Below, in pieces: positions 33,996 through 42,087 of a stretch of 64,000 nucleotides of DNA. The notes below the pieces were generated by a model. It was not told where the DNA came from, searched no databases, and was given only the letters and a program-made list of their open reading frames with translations. Made by a program: the position numbers and the translations under genes. The stretch spans positions 124,001 through 188,000 of the forward strand of contig DATGZH010000001.1 of NCBI GenBank assembly GCA_035297265.1. Direction: 5' to 3'. Numbering within the stretch: the stretch's first letter is position 1; each line of letters opens with the position of its first letter. The DNA comes from DATGZH01 sp035297265. GTDB lineage: Bacteria > Actinomycetota > Acidimicrobiia > Acidimicrobiales > RAAP-2.

Positions 33996-35732
33996 TCACT
34001 CGGCGGCGGGCCCCTCGTCGGCGGCCGGGATGCGGTTCGCCGCGCTGATCACCGCCGAGAGCGAGGCGTCGAGGATGCTCGAGTCGATGCCCACGCCCCA
34101 CCAGGTAGCCCCTTCGGGCGACTCCACCTCCACGTAGGCCACCGCCGAGGCGCCACTCCCCGAGGTGAGGGCGTGCTCGCTGTAGTCCTTCACCTCGAAG
34201 TCGATGTCGAACTCGGAGCGGAGCGCGGTCACGAGGGCATCGATCGGTCCGTTGCCCTCGCCCAGGAGCGTGTGGTGCTGCCCGTCCTTCGTCACCTGGG
34301 CGGTGACCTTGGTCCGGTGGCCACCGGTCGTGACCTCACTCGACAGGAGGCGCAGGCCGGCGTCGTCGGGCAGGTAGGTCTCCGCGAACACGTCCCACAT
34401 CTCGTCGGGGAGGATCTCGGTGCCGCTCGCCTCGGTGATCTGCTGGACGGTCTTCGAGAACTCCATCTGCAGCCGGCGCGGCAGGTCCAGCCCGTGCTCG
34501 GTGTCCATCACGTAGGCCACGCCACCCTTGCCCGACTGGCTGTTCACTCGGATGATCGCCTCGTAGGTGCGCCCGGTGTGCTTCGGGTCGATGGGCAGGT
34601 AGGGCACCTCCCACTCGCCGTAGTCGTCGCCGATGGCCGCCATACCCTTCTTGATGGCGTCCTGGTGCGACCCCGAGAACGCGGTGTACACGAGGTCGCC
34701 GGCGTAGGGGTGACGGGGGTGCACCGGCAGGCGGGTGACGTGCTCGGCCACCCGGCGGACCTTCTCGATGTCCGTGAAGTCGAGCTCGGGGTCCACGCCC
34801 TGGGCGAAGAGGTTCATGGCCAGGGTGACGACGTCCACGTTGCCCGTCCGCTCGCCGTTGCCGAAGAGCGTCCCTTCGATCCGCTCGGCCCCGGCCAGGA
34901 GGCCGAGTTCCGCCGCGGCCACCGCGGTGCCGCGGTCGTTGTGGGGATGGAGGCTGAGCACGAGCGAGTCGCGGTCGCGCACGCTGCGGCCGAACCACTC
35001 GATCACGTCGGCGTAGACGTTGGCCGTGTACATCTCGACGGTGGCCGGCAGGTTGACGACGAGCGGCCGCTCCGGCGTCGGCTCGAGCACGTCCATGACC
35101 GCCTCGCAGATCTCCACGGCGTAGTCGGGCTCGGTGCCGGTGAAGCTCTCCGGCGAGTACTCGTAGCTGACGTCGGTGCCGCGCAATCCGGCCTCGTGCT
35201 TCTTGCAGAGCCGAGCGGCCTGGACGGCGATGTCGGTGATGCCCGCCTTGTCGAGCTTGAACACCACCCGGCGCTGGAGCTCGGAGGTGGAGTTGTAGAA
35301 GTGCACGAGGACCCGGCGGGCGCCGTCCAACGAGGCGAAGGTCCGCTCAATGAGGTCCTCACGGCACTGGACGAGCACCTGGATGGCCACGTCCTCGGGG
35401 ATGCGGTCCTCGTCGATGATCCGGCGCATGAAGTCGTAGTCGGCCTGGGAGGCCGAGGGGAAGCCCACCTCGATCTCCTTGAAGCCCACGGCCACGAGCG
35501 TCTCGAACAGCTCCAGCTTGCGATCGGGGTCCATCGGGTCGACGAGGGCCTGGTTGCCGTCCCGCAGGTCCACGCTGCACCAACGGGGCGCCTTCGTCAG
35601 CCGTCGGCCCGGCCACGTCCGGTCGGCCAGCTCGACGGGCCGGTGGTCGCGGTAACGCTCGAAGGGCATCTTGCGGACGGGCACCGCGGGCCGTCCGGCC
35701 CCCCGTGCCGTGGTCACGCTGTCGTTGCTCAT
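33996..35732 (-). CDS. leuA: 2-isopropylmalate synthase (long form)
   Basis: 578 aa. Claisen condensation of 2-ketoisovalerate with acetyl-CoA, the committed step to leucine. N-terminal segment WCSVDLRDGNQALVDPMDP (DRDGNQ metal motif), EVGFPSASQADYDFMR, LSLHPHNDRGTAVAAAELG with metal-binding His, and LFGNGERTGNVDVVTLAMN. The C-terminal ~140 residues form the leucine-sensing LeuA dimer domain (HTLLGEGNGPIDALVTALR). This is the 'LeuA2' form found in mycobacteria and relatives. ATG at 35732 follows GAGGAGACGGAG. A leader peptide, hairpin and terminator lie upstream. Confidence 0.96.
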   Translation of the reverse strand: MSNDSVTTARGAGRPAVPVRKMPFERYRDHRPVELADRTWPGRRLTKAPRWCSVDLRDGNQALVDPMDPDRKLELFETLVAVGFKEIEVGFPSASQADYDFMRRIIDEDRIPEDVAIQVLVQCREDLIERTFASLDGARRVLVHFYNSTSELQRRVVFKLDKAGITDIAVQAARLCKKHEAGLRGTDVSYEYSPESFTGTEPDYAVEICEAVMDVLEPTPERPLVVNLPATVEMYTANVYADVIEWFGRSVRDRDSLVLSLHPHNDRGTAVAAAELGLLAGAERIEGTLFGNGERTGNVDVVTLAMNLFAQGVDPELDFTDIEKVRRVAEHVTRLPVHPRHPYAGDLVYTAFSGSHQDAIKKGMAAIGDDYGEWEVPYLPIDPKHTGRTYEAIIRVNSQSGKGGVAYVMDTEHGLDLPRRLQMEFSKTVQQITEASGTEILPDEMWDVFAETYLPDDAGLRLLSSEVTTGGHRTKVTAQVTKDGQHHTLLGEGNGPIDALVTALRSEFDIDFEVKDYSEHALTSGSGASAVAYVEVESPEGATWWGVGIDSSILDASLSAVISAANRIPAADEGPAAE

Positions 35733-35814
35733 CGCTCCGTCTCCTCTTGGCCGCCCTCGGCCTCCCCGACCTGACGCTCCCTTTCGAACATCCGCCCACC
35801 GCCGCCCGCCCAAG

Positions 35815-35846
35815 AAAAAACCTCCTGGCCGAACCGGCGCAGGAGG
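35815..35846 (-). terminator. Rho-independent terminator in leuA leader (attenuator)
   Basis: Minus-strand CCTCCTG and CAGGAGG form a perfect 7-bp base, extended inside by a GCCGG/CCGGC-like stem, followed directly by TTTTTT. It lies 82 bases before the leuA start. With the leader peptide upstream, this is a transcription attenuator. Confidence 0.85.
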
Positions 35847-35851
35847 TGGCG

Positions 35852-35875
35852 GGCGAACGCGATGTGGCGTTCGCC
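35852..35875 (-). other. Perfect 9-bp hairpin directly after leuA leader peptide
   Basis: GGCGAACGC, loop CACATC, GCGTTCGCC, starting 1 base after the leader stop codon. It has the same position relative to leader peptide and terminator as the leuB and ilvB hairpins. Confidence 0.75.
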
Positions 35876-35876
35876 G

Positions 35877-35915
35877 TCAGGTAAGCAGCAGGACCGAGAT
35901 CGTGGCTCCGTTCAT
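35877..35915 (-). CDS. leuA leader peptide
   Basis: 12-aa ORF MNGATISVLLLT, stop TGA. Codons ATC TCG GTC CTG CTG CTT ACC carry Ile-Ser-Val-Leu-Leu-Leu, with CTT rare here. The run of Leu codons lies 2 codons before the stop and is followed by a hairpin and terminator. Upstream on the minus strand lie a TTGACG -35-like hexamer and CACCAT 9 bases before the ATG. Function: sensing charged tRNA-Leu for leuA attenuation, as described for actinobacterial leuA leaders. Confidence 0.85.
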   Translation of the reverse strand: MNGATISVLLLT

Positions 35916-35924
35916 GGTCCCACC

Positions 35925-35954
35925 ATGGTGACAGCACCGCGGGTATGTCGTCAA
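35925..35954 (-). promoter_or_regulatory. Promoter of leuA leader
   Basis: Minus-strand TTGACG (35954-35949), 18-base spacer, CACCAT (35930-35925). The -10 match is weak, but its 9-base distance to the leader ATG is the same as in the ilvB leader. Confidence 0.5.
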
Positions 35955-35978
35955 GGCAGGCGTGCGACGCGACGTTGC

Positions 35979-35984
35979 TACCCT
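35979..35984 (+). promoter_or_regulatory. -10 box for leaderless small membrane protein gene
   Basis: TACCCT lies 6 bases before the GTG at 35991, so the transcript should begin at or beside the start codon. The -35 region is shared with the leuA leader region on the other strand and is not clearly recognisable. Confidence 0.45.
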
Positions 35985-35990
35985 GACCAC

Positions 35991-36179
35991 GTGACGCCGG
36001 CTCGGACACTGCGCCGCATCGTCCTCCTGGCGCTCTTGGCCGCGGCGGCCGGGGCGCTCTGGGTCCGACTGAGCCGGCCGGCCTCGGCCGAACGGCACGG
36101 CCACGGCCGGCTCCGGGGCAGCTTCGACCAGTGGCCCGCCGTCCCCCGGGCCCCCGGCGCCCGCGCCCGGTCGGCCTGA
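35991..36179 (+). CDS. Small single-pass membrane protein
   Basis: 62 aa, starting VTPARTLRRIVLLALLAAAAG: a short basic N-terminus and one membrane helix (residues ~9-26), then a basic cytoplasmic-type tail with FDQWPAVPRAPGAR. Small proteins of this shape (one helix, then an FxxWPxVPR tail) are widespread in Actinomycetota, function unknown to me. A -10 box sits 6 bases before the GTG. It ends 17 bases from the convergent serA stop. Confidence 0.6.
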   Translation: MTPARTLRRIVLLALLAAAAGALWVRLSRPASAERHGHGRLRGSFDQWPAVPRAPGARARSA

Positions 36180-36196
36180 ACCCCGCGTCCGGGGCA

Positions 36197-37768
36197 CTAC
36201 AGCGAGACCCGGTTGAGGTCGAGGATCCCGTCGTCGGCCCGCAGGACGACCAGCACCTCGTCGGGGACGGGGCCCTCGGTGGCCAGCACCATGAGGGCGG
36301 TCGGACCGGTCGGGCTCCGACCGACGTGCATGTTCGAGATCGAGACGCCGGCGTTGCCGATCGTCGTGCCCACGAACCCGATCATCCCCGCCCGGTCGTC
36401 GTTGCGCACGACCAGCATGTGCGGCGTCGGGGGCACGTCGACGTTGTGGTCGTCGACCATCACGACCCGGGGCTCCACCGTCACCCCCGGGCCGGTGAGC
36501 GTGCCCGACACCGCGTGCTGGCTCGAACGCAGGGTCACGAGGCTCTTGTAGTCGTGCGAGGTGACCGTCGAGACCTCCCGAACCTCGAGGCCCCGCCGCT
36601 CGGCCAGTTGGGGGGCGTTCACGTAGGAGATCGGCTCGTCGGACACCGTGCCGAGGAGGCCCTTCAGCGCCGAGAGCGTGAGGATGCCGGTGCCCGTCCC
36701 GGCCAGCTCGCCGTGGAACTCGATCTCGAGCCGGTCCGGCAGCTCGTCGTGGAGGCAGGCGAAGAACCGGCCCAGCTGCTCGGCCAGCGGCATGAACGGC
36801 CGGACGGTCTCGGAGACGTCGGTCGCCGCCACGTTGACGGCGTACGGGACGAAGTCCCCGGCGAGGGCCAGCAGCACCTGCTCGGCGATCGTGACGCCCG
36901 CCTTGTCCTGCGCCTCGACCGTCGAGGCCCCGAGGTGCGGCGTCACGACGACCGAGGGCAGCTCGAAGAGGGGGGACTCGGTGGTCGGCTCGACGGCAAA
37001 GACGTCCAGGCCGGCCCCCTCGACCTGGCCGTCGCGGATCGCCGCGGCCAGGGCCGCCTCGTCGACGATCCCGCCACGGGCGGTGTTGATGATGCGCAGG
37101 CCCGGCTTGGCCTTGGCGAGGAGGTCCGCGCCGATCAGCCCGATCGTCTCGGGGGTCTTCGGCAGGTGGACGGTCACGAAGTCCGCCTCGGCCATGAGCT
37201 CGTCGAGCGGGCGGAGCTCGACCCCCATGGCCCTCGCCCGGTCGGCCGAGACGTAGGGGTCGTGGGCGATAAGCCGCATCCCGAAGGCGAGGGCCCGCTG
37301 GGCCACGAGGGCCCCCACCCGACCGAGCCCGATCACGCCGAGGGTCTTGCCGTGGAGCTCCACGCCCTCCCACTTCGACCGCTCCCACTTGCCGGCCACG
37401 AGGGCCGCGTGGGCCTGCGGGACGTTGCGGGCCTGGGCCAAGAGGAGGGCCATCGCCTGCTCGGCCGCCGAGAGGATGTTGGACTGCGGGGCGTTGACCA
37501 CCATGACGCCGCGCTCGGTGGCCGTCGCCACGTCCACGTTGTCGAGGCCGATGCCCGCCCGACCGACCACCACGAGGTCGGTACCGGCGGCCAGGACCTC
37601 CCCGGTCACCTGGGTGGCCGAGCGGATGACGAGGGCCGCCGCACCGGGCACCGCGGCGAGGAGCTCGTCGGGGCTCAGCCCTTCGCGCACGTCGACCTCG
37701 TGACCGGCGGCGGTCAGCATGTCGAGGCCCGACTGGGCGATCTTCTCGGTCACGAGCACACGGGCCAA
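36197..37768 (-). CDS. serA: D-3-phosphoglycerate dehydrogenase
   Basis: 523 aa, first step of serine synthesis. LARVLVTEKIAQSGLDML start; GRAGIGLDNVDVATATERG; NAD-binding LGVIGLGRVGALVAQRAL; INTARGGIVDEAALAAA; and PHLGASTVEAQDKAG with the catalytic His. The C-terminal half has the allosteric ASB domain and an ACT domain (HMLVVRNDDRAGMIGFVG), giving the long actinobacterial form. I choose the TTG at 37768 because GGGGAG lies 7 bases before it; the GTG at 37759 is the alternative. 38 bases after the aminotransferase gene. Confidence 0.95.
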   Translation of the reverse strand: MARVLVTEKIAQSGLDMLTAAGHEVDVREGLSPDELLAAVPGAAALVIRSATQVTGEVLAAGTDLVVVGRAGIGLDNVDVATATERGVMVVNAPQSNILSAAEQAMALLLAQARNVPQAHAALVAGKWERSKWEGVELHGKTLGVIGLGRVGALVAQRALAFGMRLIAHDPYVSADRARAMGVELRPLDELMAEADFVTVHLPKTPETIGLIGADLLAKAKPGLRIINTARGGIVDEAALAAAIRDGQVEGAGLDVFAVEPTTESPLFELPSVVVTPHLGASTVEAQDKAGVTIAEQVLLALAGDFVPYAVNVAATDVSETVRPFMPLAEQLGRFFACLHDELPDRLEIEFHGELAGTGTGILTLSALKGLLGTVSDEPISYVNAPQLAERRGLEVREVSTVTSHDYKSLVTLRSSQHAVSGTLTGPGVTVEPRVVMVDDHNVDVPPTPHMLVVRNDDRAGMIGFVGTTIGNAGVSISNMHVGRSPTGPTALMVLATEGPVPDEVLVVLRADDGILDLNRVSL

Positions 37769-37806
37769 CCTGGCACTCCCCTTCCGTCGTCGCTGGTCGA
37801 GCCGGC

Positions 37807-39045
37807 CTAGCGGCGCGGGCCGGCCTCGGCGAAGAGGGCGCCGAGGCGGCGCACCCCTTCGACCAGGTCGTCGTCGCCGAGGGCGTAGGACATGCGGAAG
37901 TACCCCGGGGCCCCGAAGGCCTCGCCGGGGACCACCGCCACCTGGACCTCGTCGATGCAGAGCTCGGCCAGTTCGGCGCTCGTCGTGGGCCGCCGGCCCC
38001 GCAGCTCCCGCCCGAGCAGCCCCTCGACGGAGGGGAAGGCGTAGAAGGCGCCCTCCGGCTCGAAGCAGCTGACACCCTCGAGCTCGTTCAGCATGCGGTG
38101 GATGGTCCGTCGACGGCGGTCGAAGGCCTCGCGCATCATGGCCACCGCGGAGAGGTCCCCGGTGACGGCGCTGAGCGCCGCCACCTGGGACACGTTGGCC
38201 ACGTTGGAGGTCAGGTGGGACTGGAGGTTGGTCGCCGCGGCCACCGCGTCGGGCGGGCCCAAGAGCCACCCCACCCGCCACCCCGTCATGGCGTAGGTCT
38301 TGGCCACCCCGTTGATCACGAGGCAGCGCTCGGCCAGCTCGGGAACGAGGACGGGCATCGAGTGCTGCTCGGCCCCGCCGTAGACGAGGTGCTCGTAGAT
38401 CTCGTCGGTGACCACCCACAGCCCCGCCTCGGCGGCGAACCGGCCGATGGCCTCGACCTCGTCACGGGGGTAGACGGCGCCCGTCGGGTTCGACGGGGAC
38501 ACGAAGAGGAGCACCTTGGTCCGCGGGGTGATCGCCGCGGCGAGGCGCTCGACGGGCGCCCGGAAGCCCGTCGACTCGTCGGTCGGCACGGGGACCGGCA
38601 CCCCGCCGGCCAGGGCGATGGCCTCGGGGTAGGTCGTCCAGTAGGGGGCGGGCACGAGCACCTCGTCGCCCGGGTCGCAGAGCACGGCGAAGGCGCCGGC
38701 CACCGCCTGCTTGGCCCCGTTCGTCACGAGCACCTGGGACGGCGCCACGTCGTAGCCCGAGTCCCGTCTCGTCTTCTCGGCGATGGCCTGACGGAGGGCG
38801 GGGAGCCCGCCGGTCGGGGTGTAGTGGTGGTTGACGGGGTCGAAGCAGGCGGCCGCGGCGGCCTCGACGATGTGGGCCGGCGTCGGGAAGTCAGGCTCGC
38901 CGGCCCCGAAGCCGATGACGTGGGCACCCCCGGCGGCCAGCTCCTTGGCCTTGGCGTCGACGGCGAGCGTGGCCGACGGGGCGACCGCGGCCGCCCGGGC
39001 CGAGATGCGGCGCTGCTCGGTGACGTGTGCGGAGGTCGTCGTCAT
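37807..39045 (-). CDS. aspC: Aspartate/aromatic aminotransferase (class I/II PLP)
   Basis: 412 aa. VIGFGAGEPDFPTPAHIVEAA, YTPTGGLPALRQAIAEK, FVSPSNPTGAVYPRDE, and the Schiff-base Lys in NGVAKTYAMTGWRVGW; C-terminal GYFRMSYALGDDDL binds substrate carboxylate. Fold type I subgroup Igamma, probably aspartate:2-oxoglutarate transaminase, with prephenate activity possible. ATG at 39045 is used; 39054 is also in frame, but its first bases overlap a possible serC start on the other strand. Divergent from serC and upstream of serA, so serine metabolism genes cluster here. Confidence 0.88.
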   Translation of the reverse strand: MTTTSAHVTEQRRISARAAAVAPSATLAVDAKAKELAAGGAHVIGFGAGEPDFPTPAHIVEAAAAACFDPVNHHYTPTGGLPALRQAIAEKTRRDSGYDVAPSQVLVTNGAKQAVAGAFAVLCDPGDEVLVPAPYWTTYPEAIALAGGVPVPVPTDESTGFRAPVERLAAAITPRTKVLLFVSPSNPTGAVYPRDEVEAIGRFAAEAGLWVVTDEIYEHLVYGGAEQHSMPVLVPELAERCLVINGVAKTYAMTGWRVGWLLGPPDAVAAATNLQSHLTSNVANVSQVAALSAVTGDLSAVAMMREAFDRRRRTIHRMLNELEGVSCFEPEGAFYAFPSVEGLLGRELRGRRPTTSAELAELCIDEVQVAVVPGEAFGAPGYFRMSYALGDDDLVEGVRRLGALFAEAGPRR

Positions 39046-39064
39046 CGATGCCATGATTCCATAC
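39046..39064. promoter_or_regulatory. Compact divergent start region between aspC and serC
   Basis: The two chosen start codons are separated by only 19 bases, which include CATGAT (39052-39057), a -10-like hexamer 7 bases before the serC GTG. TATGGA on the minus strand is a -10-like hexamer ahead of the aspC ATG. Both genes would be leaderless, and each -35 would lie inside the other coding region. Confidence 0.4.
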
Positions 39065-40201
39065 GTGACCGAAGCCACCGACATAGCCATTCCGGACTCG
39101 CTCAAGCCGGCCGACGGTCGTTTCGGCTCCGGTCCGTCCAAGGTCCGACCCGAGCAGGTAGCGGCCCTCGCCGAGGCCGCCCCCACCTATCTCGGCACGA
39201 GCCACCGCCAGCCGCCCGTGAAGGCGGTCGTCGGCCGGGTGCGCTCCGGGCTGCGCGAGCTGTTCTCGCTTCCCGACGGCTACGAGGTGCTGCTCGGCAA
39301 CGGCGGCACCACCTCCTTCTGGGACGCCGCCACCTTCGGCCTGATCGAGCAGCAGAGCCAGCATCTCTCCTTCGGCGAGTTCTCCTCCAAGTTCGCCACC
39401 GCGGTCAAGGCCGCGCCCCACCTGAAGGAACCCCAGGTCATCGAGTCGCCGGCCGGCACCCACCCGCTGCCGTCGGCCGACCCCGCCGTCGACACCTACG
39501 CCCTCACCCATAACGAGACGTCGACCGGCGTAGCCATGACTATCCGCCGGCCGCCGGGCGCCGACCCGGCGACGGGCGACGGGCTCGTGGTGGTCGACGC
39601 CACCTCGGCCGCCGGAGGCCTGCGGGTGGACCCCCAGGAGTTCGACGCCTACTACCTGGCCCCCCAGAAGTGCTTCGCCGCCGACGGCGGGCTGTGGGCC
39701 GCCCTCCTCTCGCCCGCCGGCATCGAGCGGGTCGAGCAGCTGGCGGCGAGCCGCTGGGTCCCGGCCTCGCTCGACCTCAAGATCGCCCTCGACAACTCGC
39801 GTCTCGACCAGACCTACAACACACCGTCGTTGGCCACGCTGTTCCTCTTCGCCGAGCAGCTGGACTGGATGCTCGGGCAGGGGGGCCTCGAGTGGACGGC
39901 CTCGCGCTGCGACCGGTCGGCCGAGATCCTCTACACCTGGGCGGAGCAGTCGGGCTTCGCCCGACCCTTCGTCGAGAACCCGGCCGACCGCAGCCATGTC
40001 GTCGGGACGATCGACTTCGTCGACGCCGTCGAGGCCACGACGGTGGCCGCGGTGCTGCGGCGCAACGGCATCGTGGACACCGAGCCCTACCGCAAGCTCG
40101 GGCGTAACCAGCTGCGCATCGCCATGTTCCCGGCGATCGACCCCGAGGACGTCGCCGCGCTCTGCGCCTGCATCAACTACGTGGTCGGCGCCCTCGCCTG
40201 A
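39065..40201 (+). CDS. serC: Phosphoserine aminotransferase
   Basis: 378 aa, close to the mycobacterial SerC type. IPDSLKPADGRFGSGPSKVR, GTSHRQPPVKAVVGRVRSGL, LLGNGGTTSFWDAATFGLI, HNETSTGVAMTIRRP, VVDATSAAGGLRVD and the PLP Lys in YLAPQKCFAADGGL; RSHVVGTIDFVDAVE and EPYRKLGRNQLRIAMF near the end. Converts 3-phosphohydroxypyruvate to phosphoserine. The GTG at 39065 gives the family length (mycobacterial SerC ~376 aa); the ATG at 39053 would add 4 residues. Confidence 0.95.
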   Translation: MTEATDIAIPDSLKPADGRFGSGPSKVRPEQVAALAEAAPTYLGTSHRQPPVKAVVGRVRSGLRELFSLPDGYEVLLGNGGTTSFWDAATFGLIEQQSQHLSFGEFSSKFATAVKAAPHLKEPQVIESPAGTHPLPSADPAVDTYALTHNETSTGVAMTIRRPPGADPATGDGLVVVDATSAAGGLRVDPQEFDAYYLAPQKCFAADGGLWAALLSPAGIERVEQLAASRWVPASLDLKIALDNSRLDQTYNTPSLATLFLFAEQLDWMLGQGGLEWTASRCDRSAEILYTWAEQSGFARPFVENPADRSHVVGTIDFVDAVEATTVAAVLRRNGIVDTEPYRKLGRNQLRIAMFPAIDPEDVAALCACINYVVGALA

Positions 40202-40246
40202 ACGGCCGCGCGTCGCACGCGTCGCGGCGTCGACGACGCCCTGCCG

Positions 40247-40252
40247 TAGACT
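40247..40252 (+). promoter_or_regulatory. -10 box of second asparagine synthase-like gene
   Basis: TAGACT lies 10 bases before the ATG at 40263, implying a very short 5' leader. A GC-rich, partly self-complementary stretch precedes it, and no clear -35 is seen. Confidence 0.4.
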
Positions 40253-40262
40253 CGACCGGATT

Positions 40263-42059
40263 ATGTGCGGCATCGGCGGAGTCCTCCGCTTCGACGGAGC
40301 GGAGGTCGACCTCGGTCTCCTGCGCCGCATGGCCGGGTCGCTCGCCCACCGGGGACCCGACGACGAGGGCGTGTACACCGCCGGTCCGCTCGGCCTCGTC
40401 AACCGGCGCCTCGCCGTGCTCGACCCGACCCCGCAGGGTCACCAGCCGATGGGCTCGCCCGACGGGTCGCTGTGGCTCACCCACAACGGCGAGATCTACA
40501 ACTACCAGGAGCTTCGGGCCGAGCTCTCGGCGGCGGGCCGCGTCTTCAAGACCGGGACCGACACCGAGGTGATCCTCGCCGCCTTCGAGGCCTGGGGCAT
40601 CGCCTGCCTCGAACGGTTCGTCGGCATGTTCGCCTTCGCCTTGTGGGACGCAAGGGACGACACGCTCTGGCTCGCCCGCGACCGCCTCGGCATCAAGCCG
40701 CTCCATTACGCGTGCGACGGGCAACGCCTCGTGTTCGCGTCGGAGATCAAGACGCTCTTCTTGGACGGCGACGTGCACAAGGAGATGCGGGCCGAGGCCT
40801 TCGCTGAGTACCTCGCCTACACCCACCCGCTCGAGCGCGACACGACGTGGTTCAAAGACGTCCACACCGTGCCCCCGGGTTGCTACGGCCGGGTCAACGA
40901 CGGCCGCCTCGAGGTGACGAGCTGGTGGGACCCGGTCGACTGCTACCGCCGATCGCCGGCCGAGGGACCGGACCTCGTGCACGAGGTCCGCGAGCAGCTC
41001 GAGGACGCGGTGACGCTGCACGTCCGCAGCGACGTGTCGCTCGGCGCCTACCTGAGCGGGGGCCTCGACTCCAGTCTCGTCGTCGGTCTCGTCGCCGAGA
41101 CGCTCCCCGACCCGGTCTGGACCTTCTCGGGTGCCTTCGCCGAGGGTGAGCGCTACGACGAGCGGCGCTACGTGCGACTCGTGGTCGACCGCTGGCACAC
41201 CGTCCACCACGAGGTGGTGCCCGACGACGAGGCCTTCCGGCACGACATCGGCCAGGTGGCCTGGCAGCTGGACGAGCCGTCGGTGGGGGTGGCCGCCTTC
41301 TCGCAGTACGAGGTCTGCCGCCTGGTGAAGGACAGCGGCGTGAAGGTCGTGAACGGCGGCCAGGGCGGTGACGAGGTGTTCGGCGGTTACCCGCGCTACC
41401 TCCGCCACACCGAGCCGGGCTGGGCCGGCGCCCTCCGGCAGGCCTTCGACCTCCCGGTCATGAAGGCCCACGTCCGGCGACGCCTCTACGACGGGAGCTT
41501 CGGCCGACGGGTGACCGGCCTGCACCCCGACCTCGCCCGTCGGCTCGGCGACTTCCGGCCGACCCGCCCGAGCGCTCTCGCCGACCCGGTGGCCGACGCC
41601 ATGTACTTCGACCTGCGCTACTACCTGCCGGCCCTCCTCCAGGTGGAAGACCGCATGAGCATGGCCATGTCGATCGAGTCCCGACTGCCCCTCCTCGACC
41701 ACCGTCTGGTCGAGCTGGCCGCCTCCATCCCCTCGTCCACGCTCATGCCCGACGGCCGGCTGAAGGGCCTCCTCCGTCAGTCGGTGGCCGACGTCGTGCC
41801 GACCGAGATCGTGGAGCGCAGGGACAAGGCCGGCTTCCCCACCCCGTTCGGACCCTGGGTGCGCGGCCCCCTCGGCGGGTGGGCCCGCGACCTTCTCCTC
41901 GGGCCGGACTTCACCGCCCGCCGGGTCTTCGCGCCGCGCTACCTGCGGGCCCTCCTCGACCTGCACCAGAAGACGCCGCTGCCCATGACCTACCCCCTGT
42001 GGGTGGCCGTCTCGGTGGCCCTCTGGTTCGAGGCCTTCGACCCCGGGATCGACTGGTGA
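40263..42059 (+). CDS. Asparagine synthase (glutamine-hydrolysing) family protein
   Basis: 598 aa. MCGIGGVLRFDGAEV with Cys2, HRGPDDEGVYTAG, THNGEIYNYQELRAEL, RDRLGIKPLHYAC in the glutaminase domain; VSLGAYLSGGLDSSLVVGL (ATP pyrophosphatase loop) and NGGQGGDEVFGGYPRYL in the synthetase domain; QVEDRMSMAMSIESRLPLLDH near the C-terminus. It is followed 28 bases later by a glycosyltransferase, so it may serve glycan amidation like its paralogue at 25.5 kb rather than asparagine synthesis. Which of the two is the true AsnB cannot be decided from sequence. Confidence 0.9.
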   Translation: MCGIGGVLRFDGAEVDLGLLRRMAGSLAHRGPDDEGVYTAGPLGLVNRRLAVLDPTPQGHQPMGSPDGSLWLTHNGEIYNYQELRAELSAAGRVFKTGTDTEVILAAFEAWGIACLERFVGMFAFALWDARDDTLWLARDRLGIKPLHYACDGQRLVFASEIKTLFLDGDVHKEMRAEAFAEYLAYTHPLERDTTWFKDVHTVPPGCYGRVNDGRLEVTSWWDPVDCYRRSPAEGPDLVHEVREQLEDAVTLHVRSDVSLGAYLSGGLDSSLVVGLVAETLPDPVWTFSGAFAEGERYDERRYVRLVVDRWHTVHHEVVPDDEAFRHDIGQVAWQLDEPSVGVAAFSQYEVCRLVKDSGVKVVNGGQGGDEVFGGYPRYLRHTEPGWAGALRQAFDLPVMKAHVRRRLYDGSFGRRVTGLHPDLARRLGDFRPTRPSALADPVADAMYFDLRYYLPALLQVEDRMSMAMSIESRLPLLDHRLVELAASIPSSTLMPDGRLKGLLRQSVADVVPTEIVERRDKAGFPTPFGPWVRGPLGGWARDLLLGPDFTARRVFAPRYLRALLDLHQKTPLPMTYPLWVAVSVALWFEAFDPGIDW

Positions 42060-42087
42060 GCCCCGCCGGGCGGCCGGCGCCCGGGCG

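Noticed and set aside
35916..38075. Very long minus-strand ORF ending in the leuA leader peptide
   Set aside because: It runs antisense through the small membrane protein and in a shadow frame of serA and aspC, with low-complexity residues. Only the last 12 codons, from the ATG at 35915, form the leader.
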